Source of the DNA: Hungatella sp. UBA3048
Lineage (GTDB): Bacteria; Bacillota; Clostridia; Lachnospirales; Lachnospiraceae
Direction of reading: 5' to 3'
Assembly (NCBI GenBank): GCA_002367105.1
Contig: DFCS01000010.1
Coordinates: forward strand, 1-39,557
DNA length: 39,557 nt
Below the pieces are notes generated by a model that saw nothing but the letters and a program-made list of their open reading frames with translations, searched no databases and had not been told where the DNA came from. Numbering within the stretch: the stretch's first letter is position 1; each line of letters begins with the position of its first letter. This document shows positions 30,541 to 38,083 of this stretch, in pieces. The translations under genes were made by a program, and so were the position numbers.

Positions 30541-30984
30541 AAGCAACTTCATAGAATTTATATATTTATCGATTTTTCGCTGAATAGTTGAACCGTCATA
30601 GCTAAGTTCTAAACCGATTTCTTCGTAGGATTTCCGCTCAACATACCGATAGTAAAGAATCTGTTTAATTTCCACCTGATCTGATCCCAGCTTTTCAAGG
30701 AAACATTCTATTTCCAGTTTCATATCCTCAAACAGCTGCTCATTGCCTTTTAAATCAATTAGAAGCTGCCGTACCATCTTTTCTCTTTCCTCATTTGATT
30801 TCACGTTCGCCCCGGAAACCACGAAATGGCATTCCGTATATGGGTGTTGCTTCAAGGAACCTTTCACAATTCCGTATTCAGAAGTTAATGGATTATTATC
30901 ATAGTATTTTATCCTGCGCCTAAGACGCTTAATTTCGGATTCTAAATATGTATAAGTTGCTAAATATTCCCTCGTCATTTTCAT
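30535..30984 (-). CDS. Sigma-70 region 4-like phage late regulator
   Basis: A 149-residue helical protein; ATG at 30984 has GGAGG eight bases upstream. Its C-terminal 45 residues are a helix-turn-helix like sigma region 4 (Y-R-Y-V-E-R-K-S-Y-E-E-I-G-L-E-L-S-Y-D-G-S-T-I-Q-R-K-I-D-K-Y-I), as in DUF1492/ArpU/RinA-type regulators of late transcription. Usually such genes lie just before the small terminase; here it follows the large terminase. It may act on the motif shared by the two module starts. Confidence 0.7.
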   Translation of the reverse strand: MKMTREYLATYTYLESEIKRLRRRIKYYDNNPLTSEYGIVKGSLKQHPYTECHFVVSGANVKSNEEREKMVRQLLIDLKGNEQLFEDMKLEIECFLEKLGSDQVEIKQILYYRYVERKSYEEIGLELSYDGSTIQRKIDKYINSMKLLE

Positions 30985-30997
30985 AATCAAATCCTCC

Positions 30998-32713
30998 TTA
31001 AAATGGACGCTTTATAGGCTTCACTTCTGCAGTAAAACCACCTTCTAAAAATCTTTCCAACTGGCTTAAACTGTCCGGGCTGTCATCATGGGGGTTGTCA
31101 CCAATCTGAACAAATGTAGTGAGTTCGTCCATGGCACTGTCATACTCCTGGTTACGCATATATCTGTGGATTACCGGAGGATCATTCTTTGCAGCCTCTT
31201 TAATAAGTTGGTTCGGTGCCAGAAAAATAAATCTCCGTTTTATATCGCCAGAATACTGAATGATTTTCGCCATCTTCGCCATCTTATTTGGTGCTTTTGT
31301 AGAGGTAATTGAACATTTATATCCTTGCCGAATCAAATCATCATTCACATATTTGGCATACATTTCACCACCGTTGTTAGCTTCAAAATTTATCTGCTGA
31401 ATTTTATTTCCTACAATTTTACCCTCAACAACAGGTATTGTGACCTCTTTAATACCCTTATTAAATACCCAATCAGCTATATAGACATCTCCATTTTCAT
31501 ATTCAAATCCAATCGGCATAGAAAGAGCATCACCGCCACCCCACGCCACATCACAGGCAGTCACAACACGGATAAATCCACTCTCAGGTAATATTCCGTA
31601 GAAGAACCTAAGTTCATCTTCTGGGAACAACAATCCTTCACGAATAAATGGTCGTTGCTGAAATTTTGCTTCCCATTCGTTTTTGTCCAATCTGTCCTTC
31701 ATATCACGATAATACTTTGTTGAGAATCCCTTTATCTCATACTGAAAATTTGATTCGTCTTTTTCATTTAATGCCGGTATCTTACGGAAGCGGTATCGTG
31801 GGTTATGAGCATTTTCTTTCTCAATTTTCCCCAAGGGATCTATTACATTCCAACGGGTGCCTACCATTAGTTCCCTGGCCCCATCGTTCTTACGGTCAAC
31901 CATCTTGTTTAAGTATTCCTGGTATGTATTCTCCATACGGATCGGATTCAATGAATGCTCACGGTCGCGAATAAGGTCATCTACATAAAGATATCCATCG
32001 GCTGATACATCAACAGCTCCGGTCCATGTTCCATCAATACCACGACATGTAAGGCTGGCAAAGCGATCCGGTTCGTCCAAGTTGATTTCAAAATCTTCTG
32101 CACTTGTCTTCTGCAGCTTAGAATTCGGAAATATCTCTGCAAAGGTATATTCCTTTGTGTTAATAAGATTTAAGGCCTCACCATAAAAACCTTTTGCCAG
32201 TTTTCCAGAATGTCCACCCATGGCATTATGACTATTGGGACGCTTTCCAATAATCCATGCCATGAAAAAAATGCAAATCGTACTCTTTCCAACTCGGGAG
32301 GGCATTGACAAACCATAGAAGTCAAGTTTGTTATCTTCCAGGTCCTGAAGATCATCAGCGACTACCTTTAAAGTATTTCTTCTTGGTAGGTAGAACCGTT
32401 TATCTGGCTTCCGGTCCTTTTCCATGTAAATCAAAAACGATTCAAACAGAAATGGAGCCTCAAAATGTAAGGTCTTCCAGTATAGATCATCCCATCTGGC
32501 ATTCATAGTCTGGACAAACCTTGTGACAGCCCATTTCTTGATAAATCCAGAATAAGCCATGATAAAATCCCGGTCGTCAACTGTCAAATCTGGATTATCT
32601 TGCATTGTATATTGGAGTTCTGATAACAGAATGTTTAGAATGTCGTAAGATGGTTGTGTTTCAATCTGCCGCTTTAATTTTTTAATTATTTCCCGGTGTT
32701 CATGGAAATCCAT
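30998..32713 (-). CDS. Terminase large subunit
   Basis: About 571 residues from ATG 32713; the longer start at 32743 lies upstream of the ribosome site AAGGAGG. Walker A is S-R-V-G-K-S-T at about residue 139. Walker B is Y-L-Y-V-D-D-L near residue 245. The nuclease begins at V-V-T-A-C-D-V-A-W-G-G-G-D near residue 395, with the Asp expected for an RNase H-like fold. It cuts and pumps DNA through the portal. No separate small subunit is recognised; one of the small upstream genes may serve. Confidence 0.92.
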   Translation of the reverse strand: MDFHEHREIIKKLKRQIETQPSYDILNILLSELQYTMQDNPDLTVDDRDFIMAYSGFIKKWAVTRFVQTMNARWDDLYWKTLHFEAPFLFESFLIYMEKDRKPDKRFYLPRRNTLKVVADDLQDLEDNKLDFYGLSMPSRVGKSTICIFFMAWIIGKRPNSHNAMGGHSGKLAKGFYGEALNLINTKEYTFAEIFPNSKLQKTSAEDFEINLDEPDRFASLTCRGIDGTWTGAVDVSADGYLYVDDLIRDREHSLNPIRMENTYQEYLNKMVDRKNDGARELMVGTRWNVIDPLGKIEKENAHNPRYRFRKIPALNEKDESNFQYEIKGFSTKYYRDMKDRLDKNEWEAKFQQRPFIREGLLFPEDELRFFYGILPESGFIRVVTACDVAWGGGDALSMPIGFEYENGDVYIADWVFNKGIKEVTIPVVEGKIVGNKIQQINFEANNGGEMYAKYVNDDLIRQGYKCSITSTKAPNKMAKMAKIIQYSGDIKRRFIFLAPNQLIKEAAKNDPPVIHRYMRNQEYDSAMDELTTFVQIGDNPHDDSPDSLSQLERFLEGGFTAEVKPIKRPF

Positions 32714-32714
32714 A

Positions 32715-32759
32715 GAAAAAGAGCCTCCTTCCGCTAAAATCACAACGGCTCTCGGCTCT
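32715..32759 (-). terminator. Hairpin overlapping the terminase ribosome site
   Basis: AGAGCC at 32747-32752 (and again at 32754-32759) can pair with GGCTCT at 32720-32725, which is followed by TTTTT on the minus strand. The loop and 3' arm contain AAGGAGG of the terminase, so folding would both terminate and hide the ribosome site. The 13-base unit AGAGCCGAGAGCC is repeated in tandem upstream. Confidence 0.5.
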
Positions 32760-32776
32760 ATGGCTCTCGGCTCTGG

Positions 32777-33973
32777 TTATTCACTTGCTTTAAAATTATA
32801 TGCAGGCTTTATGATTTTTTCAATATCAACGGTATCCTTAATGTTCTGAATGATCTCTTCCATAGGCTTATACACCATGGGAGATTCATCAATAGTAGTG
32901 GAACTTACAGAAGTTGTGAAAATACCAGTCATTGATGATTCAAACTCTTCTAGTGAGACTTTTTCTTTTGCCTTGGATCGGCTCATTATCCGTCCCGCTC
33001 CATGAGGGGCTGACTGGTTCCAATCAGAATTTCCTTTGCCTCTTCCAATAATACAACCATCACGCATATTGATGGGAATTAACAGCAGCTCATCTTTTCT
33101 GGCTGATATAGCACCTTTCCTTACAATATTTGTGTCATGGTCGATATAGTTATGAATGGTTTGGAATGACTTCCCCCTGGAATATTCCCAGCCCATCTTC
33201 TGGCAGATGATAGAGGCAATCCACTCACGATTAGTTCCGGCAAAGCTTTGGCAAATTTTCATATCATGTAGATAACGTTCCCTATCTTCTTCTGTCAAAT
33301 AGCAAAGTTCTTTTGGAATATTCAGTTTATCCGGCTGAAATTTACGTTTCAGTTCTCGAACACTAGGTTGAATTTCCTTTTCCCTGCCAGTAGTCTTATA
33401 TTCCTGAATTAAATCCTGAATAGCTTGTTCCAGTTTCCCGGTACCTTGCATACTGTCTATAGCTACTTGCTGATATATTTCAGCCACCTGCTTGCCAAGG
33501 TTACGGCTGCCGGTATGAATAATCAAATATTTATTACCATCGGAATCCTCATCAACTTCTATGAAGTGATTACCGCCTCCCAATGTTCCCATGCTGCAGC
33601 GTAGCCAGCTGATATTTTTGAGTTCAGCCCTACAATTCAACTCGTCAATATTCTGAAACGGAATTTCTTCTCTCCGAACATTACGACCAGAAGGAATATT
33701 CCCCCTAATCACCGAATCCAATTTTTCATAGTCAATATTGATATTACCCAGACCGACTGTCAGCATTCCACAACCGATGTCTACACCGACAATGTTAGGA
33801 ATTACTTTATCTCCTAAATCAGCAGTAAATCCAATTACACAGCCTTTCCCGGCATGGACATCAGGCATTATCCGCACTTTACATTCAGCAAATGCCGGCT
33901 GCTTGATTAGCATATAAATCTGATTCAATGCCTCAGGCTCTATATTTTCAGTGAAAATTTTTAAATCACTCAT
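32777..33973 (-). CDS. rtcB: RtcB-type RNA ligase
   Basis: A 398-residue RtcB protein. Family motifs: P-D-V-H-A-G-K-G-C-V-I-G at residues 37-48, N-I-V-G-V-D-I-G-C-G-M at 60-70 with metal-binding Asp65 and Cys68, S-M-G-T-L-G-G-G-N-H-F-I-E near 128, H-T-G-S-R-N-L-G, and S-A-P-H-G-A-G-R-I-M-S-R with the guanylated His near 324. RtcB joins 2',3'-cyclic phosphate or 3'-phosphate ends to 5'-OH ends using GTP. Near phage tRNA genes it is likely to repair tRNAs cut by host anticodon nucleases or toxins. Ribosome site GGAGTGG before the ATG. Confidence 0.94.
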   Translation of the reverse strand: MSDLKIFTENIEPEALNQIYMLIKQPAFAECKVRIMPDVHAGKGCVIGFTADLGDKVIPNIVGVDIGCGMLTVGLGNINIDYEKLDSVIRGNIPSGRNVRREEIPFQNIDELNCRAELKNISWLRCSMGTLGGGNHFIEVDEDSDGNKYLIIHTGSRNLGKQVAEIYQQVAIDSMQGTGKLEQAIQDLIQEYKTTGREKEIQPSVRELKRKFQPDKLNIPKELCYLTEEDRERYLHDMKICQSFAGTNREWIASIICQKMGWEYSRGKSFQTIHNYIDHDTNIVRKGAISARKDELLLIPINMRDGCIIGRGKGNSDWNQSAPHGAGRIMSRSKAKEKVSLEEFESSMTGIFTTSVSSTTIDESPMVYKPMEEIIQNIKDTVDIEKIIKPAYNFKASE

Positions 33974-33974
33974 T

Positions 33975-34253
33975 TTACCACTCCGTATTTACAATAAAAA
34001 TCCTTTTACATTTACTATTTCGGCATTGATAATGAAAATCCTTAATTACAGCCTCTTGATTTAAAGGAAAGTGTTTCTTGTCACACCAAGGACAATATAC
34101 CCACTTTTGGCCTTGAGCATTTGTTCTTATGTCCGCCTGCCCGTCAAATCCATCTTCCGGAGGATTCATGGACTTTTCTAAACCGCTTGTCATTCCTTTT
34201 ATTGCGCGTTTCCCCATTTCCACAGTCTCTTCAGATGTCCAACCTCTATTCAT
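33975..34253 (-). CDS. Zinc-ribbon protein, possible terminase-associated
   Basis: A 92-residue protein with C-P-W-C at about residue 54 and C-R-N-S-K-C near the end, a four-Cys zinc ribbon followed by I-F-I-V-N-T-E-W. It lies one base before rtcB and overlaps the previous gene by 4 bp. Function unknown; Com-like translational regulators have a similar shape. Confidence 0.65.
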   Translation of the reverse strand: MNRGWTSEETVEMGKRAIKGMTSGLEKSMNPPEDGFDGQADIRTNAQGQKWVYCPWCDKKHFPLNQEAVIKDFHYQCRNSKCKRIFIVNTEW

Positions 34254-34561
34254 TCTATAACCCTCGTTTCAAATCCGGCGGCAACCAACGTGTTATTAAT
34301 ATCCCATATGTACCAGGCAAACCAAGAATTATAATGAGTGCCATGGCGTTCATCACGGTATTTAAACAAATCCATGCGCTTAATCGACCCACCGTCTGTA
34401 AGCAGAAGTTTCAGGCAATATGCAAAGGTTCTTCCAATACACCGCTGGCCATGAGGAAATTTGTAATGATTTCCCAGAAGATAGTCCTTTTTCCAATCAT
34501 ATAAAGGAAAACCAAATGCCTTTTCTATCTTACGAATGTCCAATAAGTTAATTGCTTTCAT
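34250..34561 (-). CDS. Conserved-looking phage protein, unknown
   Basis: A 103-residue protein starting MKAINLLDIRKIEKAFGFPL, chosen by AAGGAG six bases upstream. It is rich in aromatic residues (W-F-A-W-Y-I-W-D; Y-K-F-P-H-G-Q-R-C-I-G-R). It overlaps the following gene by 4 bp. No family recognised. Confidence 0.65.
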   Translation of the reverse strand: MKAINLLDIRKIEKAFGFPLYDWKKDYLLGNHYKFPHGQRCIGRTFAYCLKLLLTDGGSIKRMDLFKYRDERHGTHYNSWFAWYIWDINNTLVAAGFETRVIE

Positions 34562-34857
34562 TTGAGTCTCCTTTTCATAGGCAATCCATGAAGCCGCCGC
34601 CAGTTGTTCTGTTTCAGCTGTTCCAGTGTACACAGGCCATACAAAAACATAGATAGTTCTCCCGGCGGCAATGGCAAATCTACTGATAATTTCAAAGATA
34701 CAGGCTTTGAGAAATCAGCTATGGCCTTTTGCATTTTTTCATCCCGATCTATTTCAAAATCAAGCACCAAAATATCACTTACAGGGATCTCCGTGCCACC
34801 AGCACCACGCATATATACTATTCCCGGGCTTTCATTCCATTTCGGCGGCATAGTCAT
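34558..34857 (-). CDS. Small phage protein, unknown
   Basis: A 99-residue protein (M-P-P-K-W-N-E-S-P-G-I-V-Y-M-R-G at the start), predicted beta-rich in its first half (E-I-P-V-S-D-I-L-V-L-D-F-E-I-D). It overlaps both neighbours by 4 bp, so it is translated as part of a tight operon. No family recognised. Confidence 0.6.
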   Translation of the reverse strand: MTMPPKWNESPGIVYMRGAGGTEIPVSDILVLDFEIDRDEKMQKAIADFSKPVSLKLSVDLPLPPGELSMFLYGLCTLEQLKQNNWRRLHGLPMKRRLK

Positions 34858-35036
34858 ACTCTACCTTTCAAATTCACCAAAATATTGTTACACCGGCTCT
34901 CATTCTGGCACCGGACATTATTCATAGTCTTTTGTGTGGAATCTCCAATCAAAGTACAATCCTCTTTATCAACCTCTGGCTCAAAATCCGGGCAATAAGA
35001 GCAGTAGTTTTGTAAGCATAGCTGGAATCCGTCCAT
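34854..35036 (-). CDS. Cys-rich small protein
   Basis: A 60-residue protein with seven Cys (C-L-Q-N-Y-C-S-Y-C-P-D-F early, then C-T-L and two more), probably metal-binding or disulphide-rich. GGAGG precedes the ATG. Function unknown; similar short Cys-rich genes are common in the early regions of Clostridial phages. Confidence 0.6.
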   Translation of the reverse strand: MDGFQLCLQNYCSYCPDFEPEVDKEDCTLIGDSTQKTMNNVRCQNESRCNNILVNLKGRV

Positions 35037-35078
35037 AATGCCTCCTCAAATCAATAATCCAATCATGAATATTCCATA

Positions 35079-35183
35079 TCACAAGGTACTTATCTTTTCT
35101 TTATCTCCTGTTACAAATTTCCAAACTGCATATAGAAATACTACGAATTTAATTAACAACAATGCTATTTCAATCTTACTCAT
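35079..35183 (-). CDS. 34-residue single-span membrane peptide
   Basis: MSKIEIALLLIKFVVFLYAV then W-K-F-V-T-G-D-K-E-K-I-S-T-L. One membrane segment with a basic cytoplasmic end. GAGGTG lies five bases before the ATG and a terminator lies upstream. Too short for standard gene finders. Resembles other phage one-span peptides; a role in lysis or membrane modulation is possible. Confidence 0.55.
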   Translation of the reverse strand: MSKIEIALLLIKFVVFLYAVWKFVTGDKEKISTL

Positions 35184-35205
35184 GCTCTCACCTCATTTTC
35201 GCAAT

Positions 35206-35236
35206 AAAAAACCAACCACCGAATATTGATGGTTGG
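35206..35236 (-). terminator. Strong terminator after SEC-C gene
   Basis: CCAACCA/TGGTTGG perfect 7-bp stem followed by TTTTTT on the minus strand, seven bases after the stop at 35243. Confidence 0.8.
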
Positions 35237-35242
35237 CATGTC

Positions 35243-35833
35243 TCATTTACCACAGCATTTTTTATATTTTATCCCTGAACCACAAGAACATTTATCATTT
35301 CTTTCTACTACTTTATGAAAAATACCAGAGATCTCTTGGCGTCTACGACATACTTCCGTAAACCTTTTGGGCAAAGCACTATAAGGAATCTCTTCATGCG
35401 GTTTATATGGAGACAATAAGAAAATATATTCTTCAGATAGAGAAATATATTCCTTTACTAGTGGTGATTCTGTTAATGCCATACGGATATTATCTATGTT
35501 TTCTTCATTATAAATCATATTATTATCTTGGAGAAATAATATATTCTTCTCTCCATTTCTATGAGGAGTAACATCTAACAAAACTCCATCTAACGATTTC
35601 CACACCGCATGAGCTTCAGCTTCCACCAATTTATTGTCCCATTGCCATATTGCCCAGCCATTTATTCTGTAACCACCTCTCCGGCGTATTACGTTGTCTA
35701 CATTATGGAAACATTCATTGATCTTTGCAATTTCATCTGGAATTACAGCTACAAAAATGGGCAATGAATCTGTAACTACTTTATTACATAATTGAATTAC
35801 TTTTTCAGTTATTATCTTTGGTGTTGTTTCCAT
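35243..35833 (-). CDS. SEC-C motif protein of unknown function
   Basis: A 196-residue protein; the ATG at 35833 has GGAGG five bases upstream. The C-terminus is a SEC-C zinc motif (K-C-S-C-G-S-G-I-K-Y-K-K-C-C) as in SecA and many phage-borne proteins. The body contains I-N-G-W-A-I-W-Q-W and A-H-A-V-W-K-S-L-D-G-V-L-L-D-V-T-P, an arrangement seen in small host proteins without known role. It is the first gene after the tRNA cluster and has its own terminator, so it could be a moron. Confidence 0.7.
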   Translation of the reverse strand: METTPKIITEKVIQLCNKVVTDSLPIFVAVIPDEIAKINECFHNVDNVIRRRGGYRINGWAIWQWDNKLVEAEAHAVWKSLDGVLLDVTPHRNGEKNILFLQDNNMIYNEENIDNIRMALTESPLVKEYISLSEEYIFLLSPYKPHEEIPYSALPKRFTEVCRRRQEISGIFHKVVERNDKCSCGSGIKYKKCCGK

Positions 35834-35912
35834 AAAATCCTCCATTACGTGTTTTTATATTATAATAACGCAAAACGCGCCAACCATCAATATTCAATTT
35901 CCAATGTGCAAA

Positions 35913-35984
35913 TTGGGCTACCCGGATTCGAACCGGGAAATGCAGGAATCAAAATCCTGTGCCTTACCATTTGGCAATAGCCCA
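35913..35984 (-). tRNA. tRNA-Gln (anticodon TTG)
   Basis: A 72-base cloverleaf: acceptor TGGGCTA/TAGCCCA, anticodon stem CAGGA/TCCTG with loop TTTTGAT (anticodon TTG), T loop TTCGAAT. No encoded CCA. Confidence 0.93.
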
Positions 35985-35988
35985 TTAA

Positions 35989-36061
35989 TGTACCTTCTGG
36001 GATTCGAACCCAGGGCCGTCCGGTTATGAGCCGGATGCGCTCACCACTGCGCTAAAGGTAC
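35989..36061 (-). tRNA. tRNA-Met or Ile2 (anticodon CAT)
   Basis: A 73-base cloverleaf: acceptor GTACCTT/AAGGTAC, D stem GCGC, anticodon stem TCCGG/CCGGA with loop CTCATAA, T arm CTGGG-TTCGAAT-CCCAG. It lacks the GGG/CCC anticodon stem of initiators, so elongator Met or a lysidine-modified Ile tRNA. Confidence 0.9.
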
Positions 36062-36182
36062 AGTGTAGTTTTCCCTTGTTCCGTACAAGGTCAGAGCTTC
36101 ACTACCGCTGGTCGTAAACGCCTGATTTGCTACCGTTTATCACTGAGTCGTTTGAAATCAGGGAAAGTCAACACATCTCGCG
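36062..36182 (-). other. Hairpin-rich spacer in tRNA cluster
   Basis: No gene. Minus strand contains CCTGATTT/AAATCAGG (8 bp, long loop) and CCTTGT/ACAAGG (6 bp). Probably processing elements or a remnant of a tRNA or small RNA. Confidence 0.35.
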
Positions 36183-36254
36183 AGGGGATTATCGGATTTG
36201 AACCGATGTTCATAGGTTAACAGCCTATTGCTATACCATCTCAGCTAAATCCCC
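36183..36254 (-). tRNA. tRNA-Asn (anticodon GTT)
   Basis: A 72-base cloverleaf: acceptor GGGGATT/AATCCCC, anticodon stem ATAGG/CCTAT with loop CTGTTAA (anticodon GTT), T arm ATCGG-TTCAAAT-CCGAT. A hairpin AACGGGC/GCCCGTT lies just upstream at 36256-36273. Confidence 0.92.
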
Positions 36255-36327
36255 AGAACGGGCCTTTGCCCGTTATCATGCCATTGTATTGAATTTTACA
36301 ACCAGCCAGACAATTGTAAGAAGTTGA

Positions 36328-36432
36328 TGTGTTGGGCGAGGATTTGAACCTCACATAGCCAATGTGGTTTATCCATTAGCCTCCAAAAAGAACCTCTTCT
36401 GATTAAGCGTCTACCGATTCCGCCACCAACAC
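36328..36432 (-). tRNA. Aberrant Leu-like tRNA, probably non-canonical or pseudo
   Basis: Acceptor GTGTTGG/CCAACAC, a typical Leu D-arm (G-C-G-G-A-A-T-C-G-G-T-A-G-A-C-G-C) and a T arm with TTCAAAT are all present. The 105-base length exceeds Leu tRNAs and no canonical anticodon stem-loop forms after the D arm. A TTGGCTA loop between C-A-C-A and T-G-T-G nearer the 3' end suggests a chimera of two tRNAs or an inserted stretch. Confidence 0.5.
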
Positions 36433-36439
36433 AATATTC

Positions 36440-36990
36440 TTGCAAGAATAACCGTCTTTCCGATTGTCAGTACCGAATAGACCCACACAGCTCACGGTAC
36501 TATGGTCTGCTTCCTATAAGTCGCCGCCGCAAAATGATAACTCCATTTCGCTCTTTCAGACCTCTTCCACTTTGGAATTGCCATACAGGTGACACGTCTG
36601 TCAGCTGCGCACTGACTACTCCAAAATGGGAATAACCAATACGCATACTGCATGGGCTTACGGTTCCAAAACCTCACGGCAGATTCGCTCCGCCTTAACA
36701 GCAAACAGCTATGAGGTGAAAGGATAGTAATACGTCAATGCCCATCCCAGGGCAAATCCCCACGGGCGAGTGATAGCCCTTAACAAGCATTCAGCTATGG
36801 GGAGTTAATACATATTGATCACTCTGATGGACTTTCCAGCAACTTACCATCATGGTATCGTTGCTATTGGCCAGCGAAAGAATTTTTAAGTTTGGCACTT
36901 AGTGATTTATAATAAGAGATGGTTTATAGTTACACATCTTTCGCTTGGCATCAGCTATACTGGGTGCCTCGACCTAGCCGCTTCATAGGA
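36440..36990 (-). ncRNA. Candidate large structured RNA (ROOL/GOLLD-type)
   Basis: About 550 bases without a long gene, directly upstream of the tRNA cluster on the same strand. The minus strand is dense in hairpins: C-A-A-G-C-G-A-A-A-G-A with T-C-T-T-T-C-G-C-T-G-G (36871-36954), CAAC...ACCATGATGGT...GTTG, CCCCAT/GTGGGG, ACCTCA/TGAGGT enclosing GGCGGA/TCTGCC, GTCAG/CTGAC, AGTACCG/CGGTACT, and the palindrome TATTCTTGCAAGAATA at the 3' end. Size and neighbourhood (prophage, beside tRNAs) match the ROOL and GOLLD families. I could not compare with their covariance models, so the family name is inference. Confidence 0.5.
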
Positions 36991-37089
36991 CAATGCATGC
37001 CCTTGTGAAGTCTGACGTGGCCACTCCTTTATGAATCGCACCCATTCAGTAATAAAGAACAGGACAATTCCAAAATATGTAAAGATCAT
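36955..37089 (-). CDS. Possible 44-residue membrane peptide
   Basis: Starts M-I-F-T-Y-F-G-I-V-L-F-F-I-T-E-W-V-R-F-I, one membrane span, then a basic tail. GAGG lies five bases before the ATG, 20 bases after the previous stop. Its second half overlaps the 5' part of the hairpin-rich RNA region, so either this peptide is real and the RNA starts later, or the frame is chance. Confidence 0.4.
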   Translation of the reverse strand: MIFTYFGIVLFFITEWVRFIKEWPRQTSQGHALSYEAARSRHPV

Positions 37090-37108
37090 TAGAACCTCTT
37101 TTCTCCAT

Positions 37109-37867
37109 TTACTCCAACCATCCGTTTTTCAGGTAATAGAATCCAAATACCGCACCTATGGTTAAAAAAATCCAGAATATCCAGAATATCACTGCACCAA
37201 ATCCAGAAGTCAGATAACCAACAGTCTCATCAATATCCTGATCCAGATATAATTGGACCCCATCCGACATTGTATTATCTCGCAGGTCGGTATAAATGGT
37301 TCCGGTATATTTTGTTTGGCAACCAGAATATACGAAACGTATGTCAGATAGAAATCCCTGCTCAGTCTTTATATATCTACTTCCCGGACGTTTAATTTTG
37401 CCGTAATCAAACTCTATGCCACAAAAGCGAATCTTCTGGGAATGTTGTTCCCAACTATCATAATAATCCCAGGAATAGTAAACCTCTTCTTCCTCATAAG
37501 TTTCTGTTTCACCTTTTGAATTTGTTCTGGTCTTTGTTACCGTTCGTGTATGCTGATTGTAATGCTCTTCTACTTTTTCTACATACAGATATTCCCCACC
37601 AAGTTCAGGGGAAGTTACCGGGTCAACTGCCTCCAAATCTCCATAAACAAATGCATTCCCAAGGCTTGTGTCCATGCCATACCGGAACATGGCCGTATCC
37701 GTAATATGTACCGCCTTGTTATACTCAGCGTTCTTGTCCATTTGGTGAGCTTCTATTTTTCCAGCTATCAAAAATCCCATCAGGATCATGACAGCAACAA
37801 TGGTAATGCTGGCTATGATTTCTCTCAATGTGATTTCAAAATCTCCAAAATCCCATGACCTTTTCAT
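37109..37867 (-). CDS. Two-span membrane protein, unknown
   Basis: A 252-residue protein with membrane segments at about 17-38 and 220-245. Between them lies a large domain, probably outside, with repeated Tyr/Glu/Thr (T-V-T-K-T-R-T-N-S-K-G-E-T-E-T-Y-E-E-E-E-V-Y-Y). It is next to lemA and two small genes in one operon. LemA proteins often pair with membrane partners; this may be such a partner, but no family is recognised. Confidence 0.65.
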   Translation of the reverse strand: MKRSWDFGDFEITLREIIASITIVAVMILMGFLIAGKIEAHQMDKNAEYNKAVHITDTAMFRYGMDTSLGNAFVYGDLEAVDPVTSPELGGEYLYVEKVEEHYNQHTRTVTKTRTNSKGETETYEEEEVYYSWDYYDSWEQHSQKIRFCGIEFDYGKIKRPGSRYIKTEQGFLSDIRFVYSGCQTKYTGTIYTDLRDNTMSDGVQLYLDQDIDETVGYLTSGFGAVIFWIFWIFLTIGAVFGFYYLKNGWLE

Positions 37868-37878
37868 ATAAAACCTCT

Positions 37879-38073
37879 TTAATCTTCGTCAATTTCAAGG
37901 TAAGCAGATTCTTCCAGTTCCTCTGACAATTCACCAAGGGCTATGCTGACTTTCATAATCATTTCCTTTGCTTCCCTAATTACTGGATTCTTAAGAGCTT
38001 CAACGGTCAAACGTCCGCTTGCACCGTCAAGTGTGGAAATCATCTCATCTATGGACATCTTCAATTCTTCCAT
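37879..38073 (-). CDS. Small acidic helical protein
   Basis: A 64-residue protein (M-E-E-L-K-M-S-I-D-E-M-I-S-T-L-D-G at the start) with AGGAGG six bases before ATG 38073. The longer frame to 38091 contains that ribosome site and is rejected. It is entirely helical and ends with acidic residues. Unknown function, co-transcribed with lemA and the two-span protein. Confidence 0.6.
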   Translation of the reverse strand: MEELKMSIDEMISTLDGASGRLTVEALKNPVIREAKEMIMKVSIALGELSEELEESAYLEIDED

Positions 38074-38083
38074 GGTAAGCCTC

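Noticed and set aside
36492..36704. 70-residue open frame in the tRNA-proximal region
   Set aside because: No ribosome site, odd composition, and it lies across several hairpins of the candidate structured RNA.
36820..36845. GGAAAGTCC in the structured region, like the RNase P 5' signature
   Set aside because: The matching 3' conserved RNase P segment and the rest of the core are absent; host cells encode RNase P elsewhere.
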